From Bradyrhizobium liaoningense (GTDB lineage Bacteria > Pseudomonadota > Alphaproteobacteria > Rhizobiales > Xanthobacteraceae), in NCBI RefSeq assembly GCF_018130955.1, contig NZ_JAFCJM010000001.1:124001-188000 (forward strand): a stretch of DNA of 64,000 nt. Direction: 5' to 3'. Of the stretch, positions 49,381 to 57,718 are shown in pieces. Position numbers and translations under genes: made by a program. The notes below the pieces were generated by a model that saw only the letters and a list, made by a program, of their open reading frames with translations, was not told the DNA's origin and did no database searches. The stretch's first letter is position 1; every line of letters begins with the position of its first letter.

Positions 49381-50769
49381 ATGGCTGAATTCGACGTCGA
49401 CCTCTTCGTCATCGGCGGTGGCTCGGGCGGCGTCCGCGCCGCGCGCATCGCCGCCGGCTATGGCGCCCGTGTCGTGGTCGCGGAAGAATATCGCATGGGC
49501 GGCACCTGCGTGATCCGCGGCTGCGTGCCGAAAAAGCTGTTCGTGATCGGCTCGCATGTCCGTCACGAGATGGAGGACGCCGCCGGTTTCGGCTGGACCA
49601 TTCCGCCTGCAACCTTCGACTGGCCGACGCTGATCGCCAACAAGGACAAGGAGATCGCGCGGCTCGAAGCGGCCTACACCGCCAATGTCGAAAAGTCCGG
49701 CGCGCGCATCGTCAAGAGCCGGGCGGTGCTTGAAGACGCCCACACCGTGCGCCTTCTCGAGAACGACAAGAAGATCACGGCAAAATACATCCTGATCGCC
49801 ACGGGTGGCGCACCGAACCACGGTGCCGCAATCCCGGGCATCGAGCACGTCATCTCCTCCAACGAAGCCTTTCATCTCAAGAAGCTGCCGAAGCACATCG
49901 TGATTCAGGGCGGCGGCTACATCGCGCTGGAGTTCGCCGGCATCTTCGCTGGCTACGGCTCCGACGTGACCGTGATCTATCGTGGCGACAACATTTTGCG
50001 CGGTTTCGACGACGACGTCCGCGCCCATGTCCGCGGCGAGATGGAGAAGAACGGCATCACCATCCTCACGGGCTGCACGGTGAGCCATGTCGAGAAGCAC
50101 GGCGAGGACTTCACCACGCATCTTTCGAACGGATCGAGCATTGCCTCCGACCAGGTGATGTTCGCGATCGGCCGCCACCCGGCGGTGGCCAATCTCGGCC
50201 TGGAGAAGGCCGGCGTCGCCATCAACCCGAAGAACGGCGGCATCGCGGTCGACGGCTTCTCGAAGAGCTCGGCCGACAGCATCTATGCCATCGGCGACGT
50301 CACCCACCGTCACAATCTCACTCCGGTCGCGATCCGCGAGGGCCACGCCTTCGCCGATACCGTGTTCGGCAAGCGCGAGGTGAGGGTGGACCACGCCGAC
50401 ATCCCGACCGCCGTGTTCTCGCAGCCCGAAGTCGGCACCGTCGGCCTGACCGAGACCGAGGCGCGCGCCAAATTCGACCGGGTCGATATCTACAAGGCAA
50501 CGTTCCGCCCCATCAAGGCGACGATGTCCGGTCGCGATACGCGCGTTCTGATGAAGCTCGTCGTGGACGGCTCATCCGACAGGGTGCTCGGCTGTCACAT
50601 CGTTGGCGATGCCGCCGCCGAGATCGTCCAGGCGGTCGCGATCGCCGTGAAGATGAAGGCGACCAAGGCCGATTTCGACGCCACCATCGCGCTGCATCCG
50701 ACCGCGGCCGAAGAGCTCGTCACAATGCGAACGCCGACTGCGCGCCACGTGCGGCAGGCGGCGGAGTAG
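49381..50769 (+). CDS. gor: Glutathione-disulfide reductase
   Basis: NADPH-dependent flavoenzyme that keeps glutathione reduced. 462 residues with FAD motif GGGSGGVRAARIA, redox Cys43/Cys48 (GGTCVIRGCVPKK), NADPH-binding GGGYIALEFAGIFAGYG, and the C-terminal catalytic LHPTAAEELVTM. Reduced glutathione can also serve oxidant defence and detoxification. Lies 60 bases after the DUF2059 gene, past a hairpin. Confidence 0.96.
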   Translation: MAEFDVDLFVIGGGSGGVRAARIAAGYGARVVVAEEYRMGGTCVIRGCVPKKLFVIGSHVRHEMEDAAGFGWTIPPATFDWPTLIANKDKEIARLEAAYTANVEKSGARIVKSRAVLEDAHTVRLLENDKKITAKYILIATGGAPNHGAAIPGIEHVISSNEAFHLKKLPKHIVIQGGGYIALEFAGIFAGYGSDVTVIYRGDNILRGFDDDVRAHVRGEMEKNGITILTGCTVSHVEKHGEDFTTHLSNGSSIASDQVMFAIGRHPAVANLGLEKAGVAINPKNGGIAVDGFSKSSADSIYAIGDVTHRHNLTPVAIREGHAFADTVFGKREVRVDHADIPTAVFSQPEVGTVGLTETEARAKFDRVDIYKATFRPIKATMSGRDTRVLMKLVVDGSSDRVLGCHIVGDAAAEIVQAVAIAVKMKATKADFDATIALHPTAAEELVTMRTPTARHVRQAAE

Positions 50770-51041
50770 GGCGTCGCGGTTCCCGCGGCGGCTGGTCGCA
50801 GCCCGGCTTGCTTGAATCCGGCCGCCAGAACTTTATCTGTCATAGCAACAGAATCCGGGCCCCTCTGGCGAGGACGTCGAACCTGTTCGGCCAACCTCGC
50901 GATGTCGGATGACCTGTTCCGCGCCAAGTTGCGTGGGATTGGCTGTCCGAAGGGCTCCTGCAACGTGTCTTTGCAATGCCGTCCGGTCGTCCATCCCAAG
51001 TCTCCCAAGCGCGGTAAGTCGCAAGTTTGAGGAGCAACACG

Positions 51042-51515
51042 ATGTCCGACCGAGACCTCGGCCCGATGCAGGGCGAGATCACCGAACCTTCCAGCCTTCA
51101 CGAACAAGCCGCTGCGGCGCTGGTGATTGCCGGCGCGCTGGTGGCCGTGGCCGACCGCCGCGTCGCATCCGTCGAGCGCGACGAAGTGATCCGCTTCATC
51201 AGGGATCGCGCGCTTGCGCCGCATCTCGACGAACAGCGCCTCGAGGCGATGTTCGACGAGCTCGCCGAGCGGCTCGACCGGCCGGATTTTGCCAATGTCG
51301 TGATCGACACGTTGCGTCCGGTCTCCGATCTCGCCATCGCCCCGCACCTGATCGATCTTTCGGAACGTGTCGCGGCCGCCGATGACGACGTGCATCCGCA
51401 CGAGGTGCAGGCGATCAAGCTCCTGCGCCTGCTCACATTGGTGCTGCCGCGTGCGAAACCAGTGACGGCGCGCGGCGTTTTCGACAAGCAGCCCGTCTCC
51501 GGAGATACGACATGA
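51042..51515 (+). CDS. TerB-family protein
   Basis: 157 residues, mostly helical, fitting the TerB/DjlA acidic helical family: VADRRVASVERDEVIRFI, then a second half ending DDDVHPHEVQAIKLLRLL. TerB proteins bind metal and act with TerC-type membrane proteins in stress or tellurite responses. GAGGAG lies 7 bases before the ATG at 51042. The next gene overlaps it by 4 bases and a TerC gene follows, so a functional unit is likely. Confidence 0.8.
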   Translation: MSDRDLGPMQGEITEPSSLHEQAAAALVIAGALVAVADRRVASVERDEVIRFIRDRALAPHLDEQRLEAMFDELAERLDRPDFANVVIDTLRPVSDLAIAPHLIDLSERVAAADDDVHPHEVQAIKLLRLLTLVLPRAKPVTARGVFDKQPVSGDTT

Positions 51516-51874
51516 CCTCAGTTTCCGACGACCATACGCAATCGCGCGCGAGCGCCGCCAGCGAACCCGCCGGCGGCGATCAGCGCCTTGACGCGCTCGT
51601 CGGACGGCTGCCGCCGCGTGTCAGCGGCACCGTGAACTATCTGCTCAAGCCGTCCAACCGCTGGGTCAGGATTCCTTCGGGCGCGCTGCTGGTTGCCGGC
51701 GGCGTGCTGTCGTTCCTCCCCGTGCTCGGCGTCTGGATGCTTCCCCTTGGCCTCGCGCTGCTGGCCGAAGACGTGCCGGCGCTGCGCGCATCGCGCTCGA
51801 AGGCGCTCGACTGGATCGAGCGTCGCAAGCCGGAATGGCTCGCGCCTTCGTCGCCTCCCAATGACAAGTCATGA
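51512..51874 (+). CDS. Small membrane protein in a terB-terC operon
   Basis: 120 residues: a charged N-terminal half, then a hydrophobic hairpin (about 55-85, PSGALLVAGGVLSFLPVLGVWMLPLG) with a Gly/Pro-rich turn, then a basic WIERRKPEW segment. It resembles short PGPGW-type transmembrane proteins, but the match is loose. It overlaps both neighbours by 4 bases, so its product is probably made in step with TerB and TerC. Confidence 0.7.
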   Translation: MTSVSDDHTQSRASAASEPAGGDQRLDALVGRLPPRVSGTVNYLLKPSNRWVRIPSGALLVAGGVLSFLPVLGVWMLPLGLALLAEDVPALRASRSKALDWIERRKPEWLAPSSPPNDKS

Positions 51875-52515
51875 TCGAATTCCTCACCGCCGATGCGCTG
51901 ACCGCGCTGCTTCAGGTCATTCTGATCGATCTCGTGCTCGCCGGCGATAATGCCGTCGTCATCGGCCTTGCCGCCGCGGGCCTTCCGGCCGACCAGCGCC
52001 GCCGTGCCATCATCGTCGGCATCGCGGCCGCGACGGTGCTGCGCATCGTCTTTGCGGGTGTCGCAACCCAGCTGCTCCAGGTGCTCGGCCTGCTGCTCGC
52101 CGGCGGCGTGCTGCTGCTCTGGGTGTGCTGGAAGATGTGGCGCGAGCTGCGCGAGCAGGCGGCTTCCGGCGGTGGGCTGGCTCTCGGCCATGCCGGTGGC
52201 GGTTCGTCGTCCTCGGTGGCAGCGCAGCGCAAGACATTCCGCCAGGCTGCGATACAGATCGTCGCCGCCGATGTCTCGATGTCGCTCGACAACGTGCTCG
52301 CGGTTGCGGGGGCTGCGCGCGAGCATCCCTTCATCTTGGCGTTCGGCCTGTTGCTGTCGGTCGCGCTGATGGGCGTCGCCGCCGATTTCCTCGGTCGTCT
52401 GCTGCAGAAGCAGCGATGGATCGCCTATGTCGGCCTCGCCATCATCCTCTATGTCGCCTGTGACATGATCTATCGCGGTTCGCTCGAGCTCGCACCGGTC
52501 ATCGCGAGCCTGTAA
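51871..52515 (+). CDS. TerC-family membrane protein (YjbE-like)
   Basis: 214 residues with about seven helices. The TerC signature appears twice: DLVLAGDNAVVIGLAA and AADVSMSLDNVLAVAG, whose acidic residues are thought to bind metal ions. A Gly/Ser loop separates the two halves. Related proteins export manganese or take part in tellurite and metal stress resistance. It overlaps the preceding small gene by 4 bases. Confidence 0.88.
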   Translation: MIEFLTADALTALLQVILIDLVLAGDNAVVIGLAAAGLPADQRRRAIIVGIAAATVLRIVFAGVATQLLQVLGLLLAGGVLLLWVCWKMWRELREQAASGGGLALGHAGGGSSSSVAAQRKTFRQAAIQIVAADVSMSLDNVLAVAGAAREHPFILAFGLLLSVALMGVAADFLGRLLQKQRWIAYVGLAIILYVACDMIYRGSLELAPVIASL

Positions 52516-52552
52516 TCCCGCCTTCCTACTCGTCCGCAATCTGGAGTGATCA

Positions 52553-53131
52553 ATGAAGCTCGAACCGCCAGCGAAACTGGCGCGCCCAAAACTCGGCCTG
52601 TTTCCGAGCCTGATCTTCGGCTCCCGCTGGTTGCAATTGCCGCTCTATGTCGGCCTGATCATCGCGCAGGCCGTCTATGTATTGCTGTTTACCAAGGAAC
52701 TCTGGCATCTCACGGCGCACTGGTACGACGTCACCGAACAGCAGCTGATGCTGACCGTGCTGGGCCTGATCGACGTCGTCATGATTTCCAACCTCCTGGT
52801 GATGGTGATCGTCGGCGGCTACGAGACCTTCGTCTCACGCCTTAACCTGCGCGGCCATCCGGACGAGCCTGAATGGCTGAGCCACGTCAATGCCAGCGTG
52901 CTGAAGATCAAGCTCGCGATGGCGATCGTCGGCATCTCCTCGATCTCGCTGCTGCGCACCTTCATCGAGGCCGGCAATCTCGGCACGGCGCGCAGCAACT
53001 TCACCGAATCGGGCGTGATGTGGCAGGTGCTGATCCACCTGACCTTCATCGTCTCTGCGATCGGGATCGCCTGGGTCGATCGCCTCGGTGAGCGGCCGCA
53101 GCACAAGGACGGCGGGCACTCGTCCAAATGA
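52553..53131 (+). CDS. YqhA/UPF0114 family membrane protein
   Basis: 192 residues with four predicted membrane helices. Family blocks: SRWLQLPLYVGLIIAQ near the N-terminus, IDVVMISNLLVMVIVGGYETFVS in the middle, and SISLLRTFIE. Function is not established. It follows terC by 37 bases on the same strand and may be co-expressed with it. Its stop codon lies at the edge of a repeat remnant. Confidence 0.85.
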   Translation: MKLEPPAKLARPKLGLFPSLIFGSRWLQLPLYVGLIIAQAVYVLLFTKELWHLTAHWYDVTEQQLMLTVLGLIDVVMISNLLVMVIVGGYETFVSRLNLRGHPDEPEWLSHVNASVLKIKLAMAIVGISSISLLRTFIEAGNLGTARSNFTESGVMWQVLIHLTFIVSAIGIAWVDRLGERPQHKDGGHSSK

Positions 53132-53163
53132 TGACGATTCAACCGAAACTCATTGCGCTTTAG
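53130..53163. repeat. Remnant of a second rhizobial interspersed repeat
   Basis: The stretch GATGACGATTCAACC...CTCATTGCGCTTTAG resembles a repeat I recall from Bradyrhizobium intergenic regions, often next to the palindrome found here at 45406. It lies between convergent yqhA and the AraC gene and overlaps both stop codons. Identification is from memory and moderate. Confidence 0.45.
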
Positions 53164-54107
53164 CGCGAGCGGCTCTGCGTCAGCGTTTCCGAGGGCATCT
53201 CGCCGAACGTCGCCTTGTAGCCCTTGGCGAAGTCGCCCATGTGCCAGAAGCCGTTGGCCAGTGCTGCCGCCTTGACGCTGAGGCCGGCATTTGCCGTCAG
53301 CAGCAGCTTGCGCGTTGCCCACAGCCGCTTCAGGCGGAGATATTGATGCAGGCTCAAACCGTGCACCGCCTGCGTTGCCGTTTGCAGCGTGCGTACGGAA
53401 ACGTCGAGCGCGGCTGCGAGATCGTCGCTGTAGAGCGGGACGCTGCCAAGCAGATCGACCTGCTCGTCGAGCCGCGCCACGAGCTCGCGGTGCTTGTCGA
53501 ACGAGCCGGGCCGGGCGCGTCGCACGCTGTCCGGAACGAGGACGGTGTCGAGACCGCCGAGCAGCGTTTCCTGGATCGGACGATTGAGGGCTTCGAACTG
53601 CCTGACATCGCCGCAACCGGATGCCACGCAGAACATGTCCAGGAATGCGTGGCGCAGGCGCTGCATCGGCTCGGCTTTCATGCGGTAGAACGCAAGGCCC
53701 ATGTCGAAATCCGCCCAGCCGCGATGGCGCATGTCGGAGTTGAAGCGCAGCATCAGATAGGTGTTCGGATGTTGCTCTCGCCCCTGCGTCGGGATCTTGC
53801 CGCGCGTGACCCCGATCATGGAATTGTCCATCTCGCAGCCGTTGACGATGGCGTGAAAGGCGATCGGAATGACCATGCCGATGCCGTGCGCGGCGCCCAT
53901 GTTGGCGTCCACGCACCGGGCGAAGGAGCGCTGCATCACGAACAGCCCGTCCTGAAGCGGAAGGATGGCGCGCGAAAAGGAGAAGTTGCGCTCATCGAGC
54001 GGCGTGCTCTTGCCGCCGCCGAGCACGTCGTTGGGGCGAAACTCCTCGAAATCGTTGAAGCGTTCGATCGACAGGATTCGCGATGGCTTCAGCCAGCGGA
54101 CGGGCAT
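53160..54107 (-). CDS. AraC-family transcriptional regulator
   Basis: 315 residues. The C-terminal 100 residues form the double helix-turn-helix: DDLAAALDVSVRTLQTATQ, then GLSLHQYLRLKRL and AALANGFWHMGDFAKGYKATFGEMPSETL. The N-terminal 200 residues are of the AraC-binding-like type with no clear ligand. The start at 54107 (MPVRWLKPSR) is preferred, as the 44 codons upstream are unlike the family. Its targets are not evident; the terC/yqhA genes face it. Confidence 0.88.
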   Translation of the reverse strand: MPVRWLKPSRILSIERFNDFEEFRPNDVLGGGKSTPLDERNFSFSRAILPLQDGLFVMQRSFARCVDANMGAAHGIGMVIPIAFHAIVNGCEMDNSMIGVTRGKIPTQGREQHPNTYLMLRFNSDMRHRGWADFDMGLAFYRMKAEPMQRLRHAFLDMFCVASGCGDVRQFEALNRPIQETLLGGLDTVLVPDSVRRARPGSFDKHRELVARLDEQVDLLGSVPLYSDDLAAALDVSVRTLQTATQAVHGLSLHQYLRLKRLWATRKLLLTANAGLSVKAAALANGFWHMGDFAKGYKATFGEMPSETLTQSRSR

Positions 54108-54156
54108 CTCGGGGTCCCAAAGGGGGGCGCGCGGTGGCGACAGGCCGCGCGCCGGA

Positions 54157-54687
54157 CTATTTCTGATGGTGATGGTACTGCATCGGGGCAGCGCCTGTGT
54201 AACCGCGCAGCTCGGCGTATTGTGCAAGCTGCGTCGCATCGAGCACGGCGGACGTCAGCAGATGGTACTTCAGATGTGCCTCGCGAAGCTCGCCTTGCGT
54301 TTTGGCAATCGCAGCGGTGGCTGATCTCAGACTGTCCGGGCTTATCGTCTTGCTGGCGAACTGCTCATCGAGCGCGGTTTCCTCGTCGATGAGCTTGTTC
54401 CCAATCTGCGTTGTCTCGGACTTCATCGCCGCGAACATGTCCTGCATCTTGGAGCGCTGATCGGGTGTCAGCCTCAGTTGATCCGCCAACTCCAGCACAT
54501 GCGAAGGACCCGGATAACCGTTGAGCTCCGCCGCCAGCGCCAGCCCCATTCCGCGCCCCGCGCGGAGATCGGCGATCTGCTGGTCCGACAGGGCTTTGAC
54601 CTGCCGGGTCTGCATGCCTGCATACGGCGTCTCGGCCCGGCAAACACCAGGGATCAGCAGGACAATCGCGAGGAGGATCAATCTCAT
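54157..54687 (-). CDS. CpxP/Spy-like periplasmic protein
   Basis: 176 residues with a signal peptide (LILLAIVLLIPGVCRA) and a helical body. The LTPDQ motif in LRLTPDQRSKMQDMFAAMK is the mark of CpxP/Spy-type metal and envelope-stress proteins; long helices follow and the C-terminus is YHHHQK, a possible metal site. The start at 54687 gives the signal peptide directly at the N-terminus. It is divergent from the hypothetical gene at 54897. Confidence 0.8.
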   Translation of the reverse strand: MRLILLAIVLLIPGVCRAETPYAGMQTRQVKALSDQQIADLRAGRGMGLALAAELNGYPGPSHVLELADQLRLTPDQRSKMQDMFAAMKSETTQIGNKLIDEETALDEQFASKTISPDSLRSATAAIAKTQGELREAHLKYHLLTSAVLDATQLAQYAELRGYTGAAPMQYHHHQK

Positions 54688-54855
54688 TTGCCGTCCCCAT
54701 GTCGGATCTTCGGGAGAGTGAGTGTAGCCCATGCCATCGGCGCTGCGCTGCGCTGATCGGTCACGATCCCGTCATGAGACCGCGCGCGCCGGGGGATTTG
54801 AGGGCTTCCAAACAAAGACGACTGGACCTCGCATTCGACCTTGAATAGTCTCGTG

Positions 54856-54881
54856 TCGCTATATTTATGAAGATATAGCGA
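54856..54881. promoter_or_regulatory. Perfect dyad just upstream of the hypothetical gene
   Basis: TCGCTATAT (54856-54864) and ATATAGCGA (54873-54881) are exact complements with an 8-base spacer, ending 15 bases before the ATG at 54897 and 170 before the CpxP-like start. The size fits an ArsR/SmtB-type operator or a leader hairpin that could hide the ribosome site. Confidence 0.55.
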
Positions 54882-54896
54882 AGGGAGCGTTGGCAA

Positions 54897-55274
54897 ATGG
54901 AAATCACGGTCAAGGCCCTCACCACATGCGAGGTGGCTCCCGACGGCGGCGCGATCTCGCTGGGTTTCGAGGATGTCACGGGCAATCCGGCCGCTGTGCA
55001 GGTCTCGCTCAACCAGGTCGGCGCGCTGATCATGACGCTGCCGGGTCTGCTGGAGAGGGCGCTCAAGGCGCGCTACGGCGACCAGAGCCTGCGCTACGCC
55101 TATCCGCTGGCCTCCTGGGTGCTGGAGCAGTCGACCGACACCGCCCAGCGCATCATCACGCTGGAGACCGAGGACGGCTTCAAGGTTCGTTTCTCGATTC
55201 CGGCCGCAGAGCAGAGCCTGCTCGCCGAGGCGCTGGTCCTGCCGGTGGTTGAGGCGAGGGGGCGTCCAAACTAG
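54897..55274 (+). CDS. Conserved hypothetical protein
   Basis: 125 residues, no family recognised. The protein is soluble, with alternating beta-type stretches (MEITVKALTTCEVAPDGG, ISLGFEDVTGNPAAVQVSL) and a helix LPGLLERALKARYG. GAAGGGAG precedes the ATG. A strong dyad is just upstream and a CDF-like transporter gene follows after 55 bases. Nothing shows what it does. Confidence 0.7.
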   Translation: MEITVKALTTCEVAPDGGAISLGFEDVTGNPAAVQVSLNQVGALIMTLPGLLERALKARYGDQSLRYAYPLASWVLEQSTDTAQRIITLETEDGFKVRFSIPAAEQSLLAEALVLPVVEARGRPN

Positions 55275-55329
55275 GCCGCGACCGGGAACGCATCTGGCTG
55301 TTCCAGCCGGTCACGGTTATCATGACCGC

Positions 55330-55974
55330 ATGAACGACTGCTGTTGCGACCCGCCACCCCTCAAATTCGGCGGCGATGACAAGCGAAACGAAGCCTTTCG
55401 GCGCGTCCTCTGGACGGTGCTGCTGGTGAACGCTTCGATGTTCGCGGTCGAGATAGGTGCAGGACTTGCTGCCGGTTCGGCGTCTCTCCAGGCCGACTCT
55501 CTCGACTTTCTGGGAGATGCTGCCAACTACGCCATAAGCTTGCTGGTCGTGGGGATGGCGCTTCGTTATCGCGCTGGCGCGGCCCTGGCGAAGGGCGCCA
55601 CGATGGTCGCCTTTGGAATGTGGGTTATGGGCACTGTCATTTGGCATGCGGTGCACGGAACGCTGCCGAGCGCGTTCACGATGGGGGGCGTCGGCGTTGC
55701 GGCCCTGGCGGCTAATGCTGCGTCTTTTGGACTGCTCTGGGCTTATCGAGATGGCGATGCCAACATGCGCTCGGCCTGGATATGCACGCGCAATGATGTC
55801 CTGGGGAACATTGCGGTATTGCTGGCGGCGATTGGCGTCTTCGAGACCGGGACAGGCTGGCCGGACGTTTTCGTAGCCGCGATCATGGCCGTACTGGCGA
55901 TACAGGGTGCGTCGCTGGTGATCAGGCAGGCAGTTGGCGAGTTGCGCGCAGTTCGGCTCGCAACGGTGAAATAG
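55330..55974 (+). CDS. CDF-family cation transporter (short form)
   Basis: 214 residues with about six membrane helices. The N-terminus has a CCC cluster (NDCCCDPPP) that may bind metal. LWTVLLVNASMFAVEIGAGL and SASLQADSLDFLGDAANYAI carry the metal-site pair in the CDF helices (LDFLGD for HxxxD). ICTRNDVLGNIAVLLAA is the second such pair. It lacks the large C-terminal cytoplasmic domain. It should export a divalent cation such as Zn, Co or Ni; which is unknown. Confidence 0.82.
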   Translation: MNDCCCDPPPLKFGGDDKRNEAFRRVLWTVLLVNASMFAVEIGAGLAAGSASLQADSLDFLGDAANYAISLLVVGMALRYRAGAALAKGATMVAFGMWVMGTVIWHAVHGTLPSAFTMGGVGVAALAANAASFGLLWAYRDGDANMRSAWICTRNDVLGNIAVLLAAIGVFETGTGWPDVFVAAIMAVLAIQGASLVIRQAVGELRAVRLATVK

Positions 55975-55982
55975 CCGCTTGG

Positions 55983-56360
55983 TCAAGACGCCTTACGTGA
56001 CCGCGCGATATCGGTCTTCAGCGCCATCAATTCCTTGCGGACCGCGCGCGCGGCGTCGCGCTCGATCTTGCGGTAGCGCGCGACGAGGCCGGCGCCGAAC
56101 GGGGTCAGCAACGCGCCGCCGCCATTCTTGCCGCCGGCCTGCGGCTCGACCACCGGATGCCCGCAGATCCGGTTGATCTCGTCCACGAGATCCCAGGCGC
56201 GCTTGTAGGACATGTCCATGGCGCGCCCGGCGGCCGAGATCGAGCCATGCTCGCGGATCTGCTCCAGGAGCTGGATTTTTCCCGGTCCGATCCGGTCCTC
56301 GGCATCGAGGTCGATCCGGACGCTCAATTGGGGAAGCGGTTTGGCGTTCGCGCGCGGCAT
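55983..56360 (-). CDS. ModE-like winged-helix regulator (DNA-binding domain only)
   Basis: 125 residues matching the N-terminal domain of ModE: IGPGKIQLLEQIREHGSISA and AAGRAMDMSYKRAWDLVDEI, then EPQAGGKNGGGALLTPFG. No TOBE molybdate-binding domain follows, so it may sense something else or act as a one-domain regulator. The ATG at 56360 is inside a longer frame whose upstream part is not coding. It lies 90 bases after the MFS gene on the same strand. Confidence 0.85.
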   Translation of the reverse strand: MPRANAKPLPQLSVRIDLDAEDRIGPGKIQLLEQIREHGSISAAGRAMDMSYKRAWDLVDEINRICGHPVVEPQAGGKNGGGALLTPFGAGLVARYRKIERDAARAVRKELMALKTDIARSRKAS

Positions 56361-56449
56361 GACGGGTCTCGCGGATTGTCTCGCGGATTCTTGGCCGCGA
56401 GCTTGCCACTCTTGCCCAGAGCGAACAAGCAGAGCGGGCGGTTGTCCCG

Positions 56450-57637
56450 TCAGACGCCAGCCGGCGTCGGTTCCTTGGTTCGCGCCGCGCGTGACCATCG
56501 GAGCGTGAGCGGTCCCAGCGCAATGCCCATCGCAAGGATCACGAACGCCGACAGCCAGCCAAGCGCACTTTGCGGACCGCCTGCGAGATCGAGCGCGAGG
56601 CCCGTACCCCATGCGCCGGCGGCCGACAGACCAAATCCGACCGTCGAGTGCAGGGCGAGCGTGGCGCCGCGATGCTGCGGCGAGGCCGCGCCCGACATGC
56701 CGGCGGTAAGGGCGCCGGAATCGGCGGGCACGGTGAGGCCGTAGAGCAGCAACAGAACGGCCAGCACCCATCCCGGTGCCGTCGCATTCAGTCCGATCAG
56801 CAGGGCAATGCAGGCGGACGCGATCATCACGATGGTGATGGCGCGGTGTCGCCCGAAGCGGAGCGCGGCCTCGTTGCCGAGAATGCTCGCGGGCATCGAG
56901 ATCACGGCGAAGACGAAGCTCACAAGCACTGGCGTCAGCCAGGATGGCGCGCCCTGATGCGCGATGACGAAGGTCCAGAAGCCGACCAGCCAGGTGCGGA
57001 TGCCGTAGAGCTCGAAGCAATGCGCGCCGTAGCCCAGGATGTAGCCGAGCGCCTCGCGGTTGGCGAACACGGGCCGGAAGTCGAGCAGGCTTCCGGCTTT
57101 CGGCGGCGGCTTGCGCGCCTCCATCGAGAGGCAGGCGATTGCCATGGCGACGGGCCCGATCCCGGTGACGATGAAGGCCGCACGCCAGCCCCATCGATCC
57201 GCAATGACCTGGGCTACGAGGAAGGAGAGTCCGACGCCGAGCGAGAAGCTCGACGTGTAGAGCGTGACCGCACGCGAGGCATCGCCCACGGGCAGCCGGT
57301 CGGTCAGCGCTTTCAGGCCCGGCATGTAGGCGCCGGCGAATCCGAGGCCCGCCAGCGACCAGATCGCGGTTGCAGACCAGAAGCCGTCTGCGAACAGCCC
57401 GAACGCGATCGTTGCAAGGCCGCTCGCAATCGATCCGATCAGGAGAACGATGCGCGCATCGATACGGTCGGTCAGCGTGGTCAGCACCGGCACGGCCAGC
57501 ATGTAGCCGAAGGCATAGCCACTCGCCATCAGCCCGCCTTCGGCGGCGCTCAGATGCCATTGTGGCATCAGATGCTGGGCGAGGTTTGCCGACAGCGTCA
57601 CGTGCGGCAGCAGGTTGCCGACCTGTCCGAGGCACAT
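56450..57637 (-). CDS. MFS transporter in the arsenic cluster
   Basis: 395 residues, about 12 helices in two halves. MFS loop motifs include GYMLAVPVLTTLTDRIDARI and LTDRLPVGDASRAVTLY. It lies 82 bases after the Cys-tailed flavoprotein gene and is probably the export step for that enzyme's product or for arsenite, though neither is shown. The only ATG (57637) would cut into the first helix; in-frame codons upstream (NLHGPSLIAV) look native and GGAGAG precedes an ATT, so the true start may be a rare codon near 57676. Confidence 0.82.
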   Translation of the reverse strand: MCLGQVGNLLPHVTLSANLAQHLMPQWHLSAAEGGLMASGYAFGYMLAVPVLTTLTDRIDARIVLLIGSIASGLATIAFGLFADGFWSATAIWSLAGLGFAGAYMPGLKALTDRLPVGDASRAVTLYTSSFSLGVGLSFLVAQVIADRWGWRAAFIVTGIGPVAMAIACLSMEARKPPPKAGSLLDFRPVFANREALGYILGYGAHCFELYGIRTWLVGFWTFVIAHQGAPSWLTPVLVSFVFAVISMPASILGNEAALRFGRHRAITIVMIASACIALLIGLNATAPGWVLAVLLLLYGLTVPADSGALTAGMSGAASPQHRGATLALHSTVGFGLSAAGAWGTGLALDLAGGPQSALGWLSAFVILAMGIALGPLTLRWSRAARTKEPTPAGV

Positions 57638-57718
57638 GACGGCGATCAGCGACGGACCGTGCAGGTTACGAATGCTCTCTCTCCGTCAGCGATTTCTTTT
57701 GCCCGGCGGTAACATCGG

